Shown one piece after another: positions 24,676-33,805 of a DNA stretch of 52,229 bases; position 1 is the stretch's first letter; each line of letters begins with the position of its first letter. This DNA is from Bacteroidales bacterium (GTDB taxonomy: Bacteria; Bacteroidota; Bacteroidia; Bacteroidales; JAGOPY01). The stretch is from contig DAOWEV010000113.1 in NCBI GenBank assembly GCA_030638325.1, forward strand, positions 1 through 52,229, given 5' to 3'. Under the pieces are notes generated by a model. It did not search any database. It was not told the origin of the DNA and saw nothing but the letters and a program-made list of their open reading frames with translations. The translations under genes were made by a program, and so were the position numbers.

Positions 24676-25785
24676 TCAATTTTCAGTTTGAAAGATTTTT
24701 TCCAGCCTTTCCCTTAAATCCTCTCCCTGAAGATTTTTTGCAATAATATATCCATCTTTGTCGAACAGCACATTTGAAGGAATAGACCTGACCCCATACA
24801 ATTTTCCTGCAGCATTGTTCCACCCTAAAAGATCTGAAACCTGATGCCAGGAGAGATTATCATCGTGAATGGCTTTCATCCATCTTTCTTTGCTTGTATC
24901 AAAAGAAACCCCAAGAATATCAAAACCCATATCATGAAAGTCGTTATAAATAGCTACAAGATTCGGATTTTCAGCCCTACAGGGACCACACCAGGAAGCC
25001 CAGAAATCAATTAGCAAATAATGCCCTCTTATCAGGGAAGAGACAGGTACAAACAGGCCACTTGTGTCCTGCATGGTAAATGCGACATAGGGCTGGCCAA
25101 TATTTACCCTTTTAAGGGTTTTAATGTAGCCGTTTAGTATAGCAGTATAAACTGATGCCTTCAGGGGCTCTTCATAGTTAGATACAATTTCCTCAAGATC
25201 AGGGAGTTCAAACTGATAAGAGTTCCTATATGTAATATATGGAGTAATGGCATTTGCGTTGTTAACCAGCACGAAATCTTTGATGAATGCTTCTTTTTGA
25301 CCATATTGAACCTCGAAAAGAGAATCATAATGTTGCTCCTTATCTTTATCGTTCAACTCTTTTGCTTTCTTATAGAAGGTATATGTCTCACCTATCATAA
25401 TGTCGAACCGCTCTTTTTGATTCAGGTAAGCCTCATAATCCGACTGGGTTTTAGAACCGGATATTTCAGAGTTATCAAGATCATCAATTTTTATATTCAT
25501 CGTAATTTCAGAAGGTTCCAGGAAAAAAGGGAGAATAATCTTAGTTTCCGGGATCCTGACATAATATAATTCAGGATATTCAATCGTTCCTTCAAAAAGA
25601 AACCTGTTCTCAATTATTAGAATGGAATCATGTGTATTGAATATACCCTCTTCTCTTGTTTGAAGAAAAACATAACCCTCCAACTCTTTGTCAATAGTTC
25701 CGTTGAGCGCAAAATTAATATTCGGTTCATGAGAACAGCCGGCAAATAACAGTATGATTATTGTAATAGAAATTAGGTTTCTCAT
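24676..25785 (-). CDS. TlpA-like thiol-disulfide lipoprotein with DUF4369 domain
   Basis: The 369-residue protein has a lipobox FAGC with lipidated Cys17. A DUF4369-type N-terminal region follows (FALNGTIDKELEGYVFLQ...FEGTIEYPELYYV). The C-terminal thioredoxin-like domain has the redox motif WCGPC at 265-269 and GVSFDTSKERW and GVRSIPSNVLFDKDG elements. Such proteins reduce periplasmic disulfides, for instance in cytochrome c maturation or under oxidative stress. It is exported and membrane-anchored. It converges with lutB across element B. Confidence 0.92.
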   Translation of the reverse strand: MRNLISITIIILLFAGCSHEPNINFALNGTIDKELEGYVFLQTREEGIFNTHDSILIIENRFLFEGTIEYPELYYVRIPETKIILPFFLEPSEITMNIKIDDLDNSEISGSKTQSDYEAYLNQKERFDIMIGETYTFYKKAKELNDKDKEQHYDSLFEVQYGQKEAFIKDFVLVNNANAITPYITYRNSYQFELPDLEEIVSNYEEPLKASVYTAILNGYIKTLKRVNIGQPYVAFTMQDTSGLFVPVSSLIRGHYLLIDFWASWCGPCRAENPNLVAIYNDFHDMGFDILGVSFDTSKERWMKAIHDDNLSWHQVSDLLGWNNAAGKLYGVRSIPSNVLFDKDGYIIAKNLQGEDLRERLEKIFQTEN

Positions 25786-25868
25786 AATGCGGTAGTTTTT
25801 TTATAACAGGTTGATAAAACAGGCTTGCAAAACTATAAAAAATATTTAAGGTTGGGGCGCGGCTTGTT

Positions 25869-25927
25869 GGGGCACGGCTTGCACGGGCAAGCCGCATACA
25901 ATAGGGCACGGGCAAGCCGTGCCCCTA
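25869..25927. repeat. GC-rich palindromic repeat abutting mreD
   Basis: GGGGCACGGCTTGC at 25869-25882 faces GCAAGCCGTGCCCC at 25912-25925, with extra CACGGGCAAGCC copies inside. The base composition is far richer in GC than the surrounding gap. On the minus strand the mreD stop codon TAG (25925-25927) overlaps the end of the repeat, so the repeat starts in the stop codon. Confidence 0.8.
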
Positions 25928-26434
25928 CTTCTTCCTATAAAATAAATATTGCGCGATCAGGATAAAAACAAGGCTGAATATACTGCTTAGTATAACCATC
26001 AGGAAGGTTGAGAAGAACTCGGAAAAACGAAAGATCTCAAGATAAAATAATACGAGATGATGCAAAAAAACCAATGAACCGGAATATGTGAAATACCATA
26101 AAAACCCAAAATTTCTTATACTGGGTTCAATGTCGGGTTCCAAATCATCTTTGACACTTAACAACCTGATGATACCAGGTCTGCAGAAAGCCATAAAAAC
26201 AGTAGCTGCAGCATGTATACCCAGGGTACCGGAAAAATAATCAATACTGATCCCCAACAAGAACCCCAGTACCAGCAGAAACCATTTCCGGATACCGAAG
26301 GGTAGTGATAAAATAAACAACACATAAAAATATGGATTGATATAGCCGCTGAACTGTATTTTATTCAGGAGGAATACCTGAATCAGGACAAGTAATGCAA
26401 AGCGGATGATATTTTTCAGTACAGGGCTATTCAT
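25925..26434 (-). CDS. mreD: Rod-shape-determining protein MreD
   Basis: The 169-residue protein has five or six transmembrane segments and the MreD pattern of a hydrophobic start with LIQVFLLNKI and PYFYVLFILSLPFG. It is part of the elongasome that guides lateral wall synthesis, with MreB, MreC, RodA and PBP2. It overlaps mreC by 8 bases, indicating translational coupling. The last codon adjoins a GC-rich repeat. Confidence 0.88.
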   Translation of the reverse strand: MNSPVLKNIIRFALLVLIQVFLLNKIQFSGYINPYFYVLFILSLPFGIRKWFLLVLGFLLGISIDYFSGTLGIHAAATVFMAFCRPGIIRLLSVKDDLEPDIEPSIRNFGFLWYFTYSGSLVFLHHLVLFYLEIFRFSEFFSTFLMVILSSIFSLVFILIAQYLFYRKK

Positions 26435-27242
26435 AAATTGGCGTCATATTATGTTGCAGGAGCTCTTCCCTGAAATTATTACGGATCACATATACATAAT
26501 AAAGGCTGCTGAAATCTGTTGAGAACCATAGGGTTCCTGTATTGAATAATTGATCTTGTCTTTCGATAAACTGTTCTGTAATACCTATATGAATACCTTC
26601 CGGAAAAATATGTGAATGGCCACTGGTGATAATAGTATCTCCCGGATACAATTGAATATGTGTCGGAATATCTTCTATATTGCCGGTCCTGAAGTTTCTA
26701 CCACCCCAGGAAATACTCACCATTTGATTGTTTTTCTTTATTTTCCCGCTGATACGTGCATCTTTATGTAATAATGACATAGCCGTGCTGAAGTTTTCAG
26801 AAACCCCCACTATAATACCGGCAATTCCTTCTGTTGAAATAACGCCCATATCTTTTTCAATACCGTGAACTGTTCCCTTGTTTATCATGAAATAGTTATT
26901 TCTTCTATTGACAGAATTTGAAATGACCTTTGCACAGATATAATGAAAGACCGTATCCTGGATCAAAGAAGGCCGACAACTAAGGTTTGTATCAACTTTT
27001 ATCATGGAATGCAAACTAACATTTTCTTCTGCCAGTAATTCATTTCCCTTTTTCAGGTATAAATATTCTGTGATGTCAGCATATACCTGGTTCAGGTTGC
27101 CAGTGATCCGGTTGGTCGAACGGATGATAGAGGATCTTTGATAATAGCTGTTGTTAAAGATCAGGGTAAAACACAGAGCCTCTAACATCAGGAATAAAAA
27201 GAAGAAATAATTTTTCAGGAAAAATGCCAGTAGATTTCTCAT
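26427..27242 (-). CDS. mreC: Rod-shape-determining protein MreC
   Basis: The 271-residue protein has an N-terminal membrane anchor, a short coiled coil (residues about 50-80), and a periplasmic beta-rich domain with the MreC motif NKGTVHGIEKDMGVISTEGIAGII. It scaffolds cell-wall enzymes around MreB filaments. It lies 40 bases after mreB and overlaps mreD. Confidence 0.92.
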   Translation of the reverse strand: MRNLLAFFLKNYFFFLFLMLEALCFTLIFNNSYYQRSSIIRSTNRITGNLNQVYADITEYLYLKKGNELLAEENVSLHSMIKVDTNLSCRPSLIQDTVFHYICAKVISNSVNRRNNYFMINKGTVHGIEKDMGVISTEGIAGIIVGVSENFSTAMSLLHKDARISGKIKKNNQMVSISWGGRNFRTGNIEDIPTHIQLYPGDTIITSGHSHIFPEGIHIGITEQFIERQDQLFNTGTLWFSTDFSSLYYVYVIRNNFREELLQHNMTPIYE

Positions 27243-27282
27243 GATATATTAATTCCTCATAACCGTCAATGAAATGTGTGGG

Positions 27283-28305
27283 TTATTTGATCAAAAAAGT
27301 AAATTTATCAAAATTTTTCAGTGCGATACCGGTCCCTCGTGCAACGGCCCTCAACGGGTCTTCGGCAACGTGGACCGGGAGTTTTGTTTTTAGGTGTATA
27401 CGTTTGTCCAGGCCTCTTAGCAGGGAACCACCTCCCGCTATATAGATACCTGTTCTGTATATGTCTGCCGATAATTCCGGAGGAGTCATTTCCAGGGCGT
27501 TCAGGATGGCTGCTTCGATCTTGGAAATAGATTTATCAAGAGCATGAGCGATCTCGGCGTAGTTGACAACGATTTCTTTGGGTATTCCGGTAAGCATATC
27601 CCGGCCATGCACCGCATAATCATCAGGCGGATTGTCAATTTCTGTCATGGCAGCGCCGACTTCTATCTTTATCCTCTCAGCGGTTCTTTCCCCTATATAG
27701 ATATTGTGTTGTTTGCGCATATACTCTTCAATGTCTGAATTAAAATCGTCTCCGGCTATGCGAATGGATTTATTATTGACAATGCCGCCGAGGGCTATCA
27801 CTGCGATCTCAGAAGTTCCACCACCAAGATCAATGATCATGTTGCCTGTTGGCTCAAGAATATCAATACCGATACCAATTGCGGCAGCCATAGGCTCATG
27901 AATCAACCTGACCTCTTTCGCCCCGGCTTGTTCGGCTGAATCTTTAACGGCCCGCTCTTCCACCTCTGTAATTCCTGAAGGAATGCAAATAACCATTTTT
28001 AATGCCGGGGAAAATATTGTATTTTTAAATCCGATCATTTTGATCATTTCACGGATCATATATTCAGCGGATTGAAAATCAGCAATAACCCCATCTCTGA
28101 GTGGGCGGATTGTCTTTATGTTTTCATGGGTTTTGCCATGCATCATCATGGCTTTTTTTCCAACCGCAATGATCTTTCCGGTGTTTCTCTCAATGGCAAC
28201 AATAGAAGGTTCGTCTACCACAACCTTGTCGTTGTAAATGATGACGGTGTTGGCAGTACCGAGGTCTATAGCCACATCTTTTGTAAGAAAAGAAAAGAGT
28301 CCCAT
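27283..28305 (-). CDS. mreB: Rod-shape-determining actin homologue MreB
   Basis: The 340-residue actin-like ATPase has phosphate-1 motif DLGTANTVIIYN, the phosphate-2 motif DLGGGTSEIAVI, and the adenosine motif GIYIAGGGSLLRGLD. It forms membrane-bound filaments that direct lateral wall synthesis. It lies 31 bases after purH, the usual Bacteroidota arrangement, so the four genes are likely one transcript. Confidence 0.97.
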   Translation of the reverse strand: MGLFSFLTKDVAIDLGTANTVIIYNDKVVVDEPSIVAIERNTGKIIAVGKKAMMMHGKTHENIKTIRPLRDGVIADFQSAEYMIREMIKMIGFKNTIFSPALKMVICIPSGITEVEERAVKDSAEQAGAKEVRLIHEPMAAAIGIGIDILEPTGNMIIDLGGGTSEIAVIALGGIVNNKSIRIAGDDFNSDIEEYMRKQHNIYIGERTAERIKIEVGAAMTEIDNPPDDYAVHGRDMLTGIPKEIVVNYAEIAHALDKSISKIEAAILNALEMTPPELSADIYRTGIYIAGGGSLLRGLDKRIHLKTKLPVHVAEDPLRAVARGTGIALKNFDKFTFLIK

Positions 28306-28336
28306 TATTTATATATATTAAAATCAGTTTATCAGG

Positions 28337-29851
28337 TCAATGTCTAAAATGGCGCGTACCCGTAAAGACCATAGCCAACTTATGTTCATTGCAAAAATCA
28401 ATGGAATTTTGATCCCTCACAGATCCACCGGGTTGAATAACAGCCCTGATCCCGGCATTAAAAGCAATCTCTACCGAGTCTGCAAACGGAAAAAAAGCAT
28501 CTGATGCCATAACGGCATTTTCAAGGTCAAGACCAAAAGCTTTTGCTTTTTGAATGGCTTGTTTCAGCGCATCAACCCTGGATGTCTGACCTGTTCCGCT
28601 ACCAATGAGTTGTTTGTCTTTTACCAATACTATAGCGTTTGATTTAGTATGTTTAACGATCTTGTTTGCAAATAAAAGATCTTCAATACTACCCTCCCCC
28701 GGCCTGGTGCTTGTAACTTCCTTCAGATCGGCAGGGGTCTCCGTTTCATTGTCTTTTTCCTGTTCAATGACCCCGTTTAAAATAGATTTGAACTGTTTCT
28801 CCGGAAAGAGGAAAGATCTTTGTTGCAAAATTATTCTATTTTTCTTGCTTTTAAGGGTTTTAAGGGCATTTTTTTCATATCCCGGAGCAAGTATTATTTC
28901 AAAAAATAATTTATTTATCTCTTCAGCAGTTTCATTATCAATATTTGTATTGCATACAAGTACACCCCCGAAAGCAGATACCGGGTCTCCCGCAAGGGCA
29001 TCTTTCCATGCATCAGATAAAAGGGGCCTGCTGGCCAGGCCACATGCGTTATTATGTTTAAGTATTGCGAAAGTTGTCTCGTTAAATTCTTTGATAAGAT
29101 TCACGGCTGCGTCCAGATCGCCAAGATTGTTGTAGGAGATAGCTTTCCCGTGAAGTTGTGTAAAAACTTCCTCCAAATTTCCGTAAAAAATACCCTTCTG
29201 ATGAGGATTTTCACCATACCGGAGTACCTTTCCGTGAGCAAAACTTTGCTTGAAGGCATTAAGTCTGCCTTCATTCATGAAACCAAAGATGGAGGTGTCA
29301 TAATCAGAAGAAACATGGAAAGCATGGGCAGCAAATACTTTTCTGTCTTCCAGGTCGCAATATCCTTGCTTCGATGCCAGCAGGCTGATAAGGTCATCGT
29401 ACTTATCTATTGAAGCCACCGTGAGCACATCTTTATAATTCTTGGCCGCAGCGCGGATCAGGGATATCCCGCCAATATCGATTTTTTCAATGATGGTTTG
29501 TTCATCATCTGTTGAAGCAAGTGTTTCTTCAAAAGGATAAAGATCAACCACTACAAGATCCAATTGCGGGATATCGTATTTTTTGGCCTGTTCCCGGTCT
29601 TCTTTGAGGCCTCGCCTGAAAAGTATCCCACCAAAAATTTTTGGATGTAGTGTTTTAACCCGCCCCCCGAAAATGGATGGATAGTCGGTGATTTCTTCAA
29701 CGGGAATGGCATCTATTCCCATATTTTTGATGAAATCATAAGTGCCGCCGGTAGAATAAATGCCAATACCAAGATCATTCAATAATGTAACGATCTCACC
29801 CAGCCGGTCTTTATGATAAACAGATATTAAAGCATTTTGGATTTTGATCAC
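28337..29851 (-). CDS. purH: Bifunctional AICAR transformylase / IMP cyclohydrolase
   Basis: The 504-residue enzyme catalyses the last two steps of IMP synthesis. The N-terminal MGS-like cyclohydrolase part has STGGTYDFIKNMGI, ITDYPSIFGGRVKTLHPKIFGGIL and IGGISLIRAAAKNY. The transformylase part has LRYGENPHQKG, KHNNACGLA and the C-terminal QPGGSVRDQ. The start codon appears to be GTG at 29849-29851. It heads the mreBCD cluster. Confidence 0.96.
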   Translation of the reverse strand: MIKIQNALISVYHKDRLGEIVTLLNDLGIGIYSTGGTYDFIKNMGIDAIPVEEITDYPSIFGGRVKTLHPKIFGGILFRRGLKEDREQAKKYDIPQLDLVVVDLYPFEETLASTDDEQTIIEKIDIGGISLIRAAAKNYKDVLTVASIDKYDDLISLLASKQGYCDLEDRKVFAAHAFHVSSDYDTSIFGFMNEGRLNAFKQSFAHGKVLRYGENPHQKGIFYGNLEEVFTQLHGKAISYNNLGDLDAAVNLIKEFNETTFAILKHNNACGLASRPLLSDAWKDALAGDPVSAFGGVLVCNTNIDNETAEEINKLFFEIILAPGYEKNALKTLKSKKNRIILQQRSFLFPEKQFKSILNGVIEQEKDNETETPADLKEVTSTRPGEGSIEDLLFANKIVKHTKSNAIVLVKDKQLIGSGTGQTSRVDALKQAIQKAKAFGLDLENAVMASDAFFPFADSVEIAFNAGIRAVIQPGGSVRDQNSIDFCNEHKLAMVFTGTRHFRH

Positions 29852-29981
29852 GGCTTTTTTATTTTTTGCAGAAAATCCTGTTCTGTTTTCACAGAATCTT
29901 CAAAATTAAATCATATTTCAATAAGTTATTGTATAATTTTACAACTTCTATTGTTTGCAGCCTGATTAATTCATTGTAAAC

Positions 29982-30011
29982 TTGTAACTATTTAGGTGGT
30001 TAATAAATTTG
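29982..30011 (+). promoter_or_regulatory. Promoter at the start of leader repeat copy 2
   Basis: TTG at 29982-29984, a 19-base spacer, and TAAATTTG at 30004-30011 fit the Bacteroidota TTTG-N19-TAnnTTTG promoter closely. It would give a leader of about 160 bases for the permease gene at 30178. In copy 1 the -7 box is kept, but the TTG lies outside the repeat and reads ACG. Confidence 0.55.
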
Positions 30012-30164
30012 TATGCATTAGTTTATTTTGTCATAAATAAGTCATTTAATGGTCATTGATGGTCATTCGATGGTCATTCAATTGAGAACGAAGCAAATGA
30101 CAATAGAATGACAGCGAAGCAAATGACGAATGAGACATGAATAGAGCATTGCTAAATAATTACG
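29984..30164 (+). repeat. Promoter/leader repeat, copy 2 (181 bp)
   Basis: This is the inverted counterpart of 20793-20994. The order of parts is GTAACTATTTAGGTGG, TAAATTTG, four GTCATT units, then GCGAAGCAAATGAC-type units and ATGAATAGAGCATTGC. It ends 13 bases before the ATG of the permease gene, in the same orientation. It has fewer GTCATT units than copy 1, which accounts for the length difference. Confidence 0.88.
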
Positions 30165-30177
30165 TAGACTATACATT

Positions 30178-31422
30178 ATGAAGATCTTCATAAAGTTACT
30201 GAGAGAGAGTTTTTTATTTGCAATGCATGAAATTGCAGTCAATAAGATCCGGACTTTCCTTTCACTGCTTGGCATAACCATTGGGATATTCTCGATCATT
30301 TCTGTATTTACCATTTTTGATTCCATGGAAAGTGAAATCAGGGGCAGCATAGATTCTCTCGGAAAGGATGTTTTGTTTATTCAGAAATGGCCGTGGGTTA
30401 TGGGAGGGGATTTCCCCTGGTGGAAATATATTAACAGGCCTGAGCCTACACTTTCCGATTTGCGGGAGATAAAGAAGAGAAGCCAGTCTGCCGAAGCCAG
30501 CGCTTATATGACAGGCGTATCAAGAACAGTTAAATACAGGAATAATAGCATTGAGAACAGTACCATTCTTGCAGTATCCCGGGATTTTGGAAAAGTCATG
30601 CCGGTTGATATTGAAATAGGCAGGTTTATCAGCCCTGCTGAATTTCTGAGCGGTAGGAACGTGGCTGTTATTGGAGATGATATTGCCTCAAATTTACTAC
30701 GCACCGCGGATCCGATAGGTAAAAAAATCAAGGTTTTTGGAACCAGGATAGAAGTCATCGGCGTGATGAAAAAAGAGGGGCAGGATATGTTCGGCAGCTC
30801 TTCCGACGACCAGGTTATTCTTCCTGTCAGGTTTGCAAGGAACTACATTGATTTAAAAAATACCGGTGGAACCATCGTCGTAAAAGCCAGGTCTTTTGTT
30901 TACCTTGACGAATTAAAAGATGAGCTGACCGGGGTCATGCGATCGGTACGGCGGCTGAAGCCCAGAGCTGATAATGATTTTGCCATCAATGAGATTGATA
31001 TCATCTCACAAGGATTGGACGAGTTATTTGGAGTCATTGCCTGGGTGGGCTGGATCATAGGTGGTTTTTCTCTATTGGTAGGTGGCTTTGGAATTGCCAA
31101 TATCATGTTCGTTTCGGTCAAAGAGCGTACCAATATTATAGGAATACAGAAATCATTAGGCGCAAAAAACCATTTTATCTTACTACAGTTTCTGTTCGAG
31201 GCAATTTTCCTTTCACTTATTGGGGGGTTGATCGGGCTTATCATTGTTTTTTTACTTACAAAGATTATCGCGGGTGTTTTTGATATGAGCCTTGCACTGA
31301 CAGAAGGAAATATTTTATTAGGTATTATGGTTTCGACCTTGATAGGATTTATCTCAGGTTTCATTCCCGCCTGGAACGCTTCCCGCCTGGATCCTGTTGA
31401 AGCCATGAGGTCTTCTTTCTAA
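30178..31422 (+). CDS. FtsX/MacB-type ABC transporter permease
   Basis: The 414-residue protein has one N-terminal transmembrane helix (KIRTFLSLLGITIGIFSIISVFTI), a large periplasmic MacB-PCD-like domain, and three C-terminal helices of the FtsX fold (GGFGIANIMFVSVKERTNIIGIQKSLGAK motif). Such permeases act with a separate LolD-like ATPase in lipoprotein release, efflux or signalling. No ATPase gene is adjacent. The start lies directly behind the promoter/leader repeat. Confidence 0.9.
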   Translation: MKIFIKLLRESFLFAMHEIAVNKIRTFLSLLGITIGIFSIISVFTIFDSMESEIRGSIDSLGKDVLFIQKWPWVMGGDFPWWKYINRPEPTLSDLREIKKRSQSAEASAYMTGVSRTVKYRNNSIENSTILAVSRDFGKVMPVDIEIGRFISPAEFLSGRNVAVIGDDIASNLLRTADPIGKKIKVFGTRIEVIGVMKKEGQDMFGSSSDDQVILPVRFARNYIDLKNTGGTIVVKARSFVYLDELKDELTGVMRSVRRLKPRADNDFAINEIDIISQGLDELFGVIAWVGWIIGGFSLLVGGFGIANIMFVSVKERTNIIGIQKSLGAKNHFILLQFLFEAIFLSLIGGLIGLIIVFLLTKIIAGVFDMSLALTEGNILLGIMVSTLIGFISGFIPAWNASRLDPVEAMRSSF

Positions 31423-31477
31423 ACGAAAAACCTTTCTTCGATTATCCCATGATTATTGTCTATCTTTACAAATTCGT

Positions 31478-33232
31478 ATGGAGAAACGTTGGATTTTAAA
31501 AGAACAAGGTGATGTTGAAACGGTCAAATCTCTGGCCACTCGTCTTAATATTGATGAAAGACTCGCCAACCTCTTGGTACAAAGAGGAGTGACGACATAT
31601 GATGAAGCCAAAGCCTATTTTAGGCCAAAACTGGATTACCTTCATGACCCTTTTCTGATGCAGGATATGGACAAAGCTGTTGAACGTATTAGGCATGCGG
31701 TTGACAATAATGAAAAGATCATGATTTATGGTGATTATGATGTTGACGGAACAACAGCAATAGCCCTTGTTTATACTTTTCTTAAAGAATTTTATAATAA
31801 TGTTGAGTTTTATGTTCCTGACAGAGACAAAGAGGGTTATGGTATTTCTTATATGAGCATTGATTTTGCTGAAGAAATTGGTATATCCCTTGTAATCGCC
31901 CTGGATTGCGGTATAAAAGCTGTCGAAAAGATCAAATATGCCAACACAAAAAACATTGATTTTATCATTTGTGATCATCACAGACCGGGAGATACCCTTC
32001 CTGAGGCTGTAGCGATACTTGATGCAAAACGTCAGGATTGTAATTATCCCTATGAAGAATTATCAGGCTGTGGTGTTGGCTTCAAGCTGATTCAGGGATA
32101 TTCAATGAGAAATAATATTCCTTTTAGCAGATTAAAAAAATTCCTCGACCTGGTAGTTGTCAGTATTGCTTCAGATATAGTACCCATCACGGGAGAAAAT
32201 AGAACCCTGGCATATTTTGGACTAAAATTTCTGAATGAGAACCCCAGACCAGGTATTGAGGCCATTCTTAATGTAAGCAGACGGCAGCAAAAAGGATACA
32301 ATAAACTGATTCCTAAAATAAAGCGTGATCTAACCATCAATGACCTGGTTTTTATGGTGGGCCCCAGAATCAATGCTGCAGGCCGTATTGAAAAAGCGAG
32401 CAATTCAGTAAAACTTCTTATTTCGGATGATCCTGCTGTCGCATATAAACTTGGAGAACAAATCAATGAACTGAACACCGAGAGAAAAAGTCTTGACTTA
32501 TTTGCTACAGCCCAAGCCCTGGAAATGATCCGGACGGATGAAAAACTACTGCAAAATAAAAGCACTATTGTTTATGACCCAGGCTGGCACAAAGGAGTAA
32601 TTGGCATAGTAGCATCCAGGTTGATAGAATCATATTATAAACCTACTATAGTCCTGACTTTATCGGATGAGTATATCACGGGTTCGGCAAGATCTGTGAA
32701 AGGGTTTGATATTTACGATGCTGTGGACTCCTGTGGAGATTTGCTGGAACATTTCGGAGGCCATACATACGCTGCCGGACTATCGCTGAAGCCGGAAAAT
32801 CTTGAAGAATTTAAAAAAAGATTTGAAGATTATGTGGCTGCAAATGTGGATGAAAAAATGCTGCAACCCGAGATCGAAATTGATGCCCGGTTGATGCTCA
32901 AGCATATCGATTACAAGTTTTACAGGATCATGAAACAATTTGCCCCTTTTGGGCCAGGTAATTTATCGCCGGTTTTTCAAACCGATAACCTGATCGATTC
33001 AGGAAATGCGCGCATTGTTGGGAACAATCATCTAAAGCTTAGTGTTGTTCACCTGGATATAAGTGGATACCCCATCTCGTCTATCGCTTTTCAACAAGCA
33101 GCCCAGCATTATGACTATATCAAGGGAGGTAAGGCTTTCAATATCTGTTACCATATTGAGGAGAATGAATGGAACGGCAGAAAATCCCTCCAACTGAATA
33201 TAAAAGATATCAAACCGGAATTAGAAGAATAA
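31478..33232 (+). CDS. recJ: Single-stranded-DNA-specific exonuclease RecJ
   Basis: The 584-residue DHH-family nuclease has DYDVDG at 86-91, DCGIKA, Asp166-His167-His168 in CDHHRPG, and GPRINAAGRIE. The DHHA1 part follows with KGVIGIVASRL and GGHTYAAGLSL. An OB-like C-terminal region completes the protein. It degrades single strands 5'-3' in recombination and mismatch repair. Length is typical. Confidence 0.96.
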   Translation: MEKRWILKEQGDVETVKSLATRLNIDERLANLLVQRGVTTYDEAKAYFRPKLDYLHDPFLMQDMDKAVERIRHAVDNNEKIMIYGDYDVDGTTAIALVYTFLKEFYNNVEFYVPDRDKEGYGISYMSIDFAEEIGISLVIALDCGIKAVEKIKYANTKNIDFIICDHHRPGDTLPEAVAILDAKRQDCNYPYEELSGCGVGFKLIQGYSMRNNIPFSRLKKFLDLVVVSIASDIVPITGENRTLAYFGLKFLNENPRPGIEAILNVSRRQQKGYNKLIPKIKRDLTINDLVFMVGPRINAAGRIEKASNSVKLLISDDPAVAYKLGEQINELNTERKSLDLFATAQALEMIRTDEKLLQNKSTIVYDPGWHKGVIGIVASRLIESYYKPTIVLTLSDEYITGSARSVKGFDIYDAVDSCGDLLEHFGGHTYAAGLSLKPENLEEFKKRFEDYVAANVDEKMLQPEIEIDARLMLKHIDYKFYRIMKQFAPFGPGNLSPVFQTDNLIDSGNARIVGNNHLKLSVVHLDISGYPISSIAFQQAAQHYDYIKGGKAFNICYHIEENEWNGRKSLQLNIKDIKPELEE

Positions 33233-33262
33233 TAAAAGCAAAAAACACCAAACTGCTTTTAT
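33232..33262. terminator. Hairpin between converging recJ and the DUF308 gene
   Basis: ATAAAAGCA pairs with TGCTTTTAT (9 bp) across a 13-base loop. It can serve both strands; the A and T content supplies a weak T-run. Confidence 0.6.
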
Positions 33263-33795
33263 CAGTTGTCTTTATCCAGGGCTTTGAGCCTGAATGAAAA
33301 AAACAAAAGAAAAATCCCCACAATTATTGAGATAATACCGGCGACATAAACCAGGGCAACAGCTGTCTCAAAGGGATTCCGGAACATGATAATACCGAAG
33401 ATCATGGTCAGCAACCCATTGATAATAACCAGATAACGATCCTGTTTAGGCTCCCTGATCCTGAATGCAATGATCAATTGTACAATCCCGATGATGATGG
33501 CCCAAAGGCCTATCACTATGACAAAAACAGTTAATGTTTCTTTGGTAAAAAAGAAAATGATACACCCAATTACAATTGCTGTGACAGCCTCCGTAAGAGG
33601 TATTGTATAGGGTTTATCATGCTTTTTATTCGTTAGCGCCACGATCAGGATAATAATACCTGCCAACAGGACAAGCAAACCGAAATACTTAGCGACAAGC
33701 TGAATGGTTCCTTCGGGAACAAAAAGGGCAAAAAGCCCGAAAATAAGGGCTATCGCCCCGTTAATAGCAAAAGAAGACCAGTTAGTTACTTTCAT
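33262..33795 (-). CDS. DUF308 (HdeD-family) membrane protein
   Basis: The 177-residue protein is almost wholly hydrophobic, with six predicted helices arranged as pairs (GAIALIFGLFALFVP, LLVLLAGIIILIVAL, AIVIGCIIFFF, VIVIGLWAIIIGIVQLIIAF, IINGLLTMIFGIIMF, AGIISIIVGIFLLFFSF). This fits HdeD, a DUF308 protein tied to acid resistance in E. coli. In Bacteroidota the function is unknown. Confidence 0.85.
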   Translation of the reverse strand: MKVTNWSSFAINGAIALIFGLFALFVPEGTIQLVAKYFGLLVLLAGIIILIVALTNKKHDKPYTIPLTEAVTAIVIGCIIFFFTKETLTVFVIVIGLWAIIIGIVQLIIAFRIREPKQDRYLVIINGLLTMIFGIIMFRNPFETAVALVYVAGIISIIVGIFLLFFSFRLKALDKDN

Positions 33796-33805
33796 AATAA
33801 ATGTG

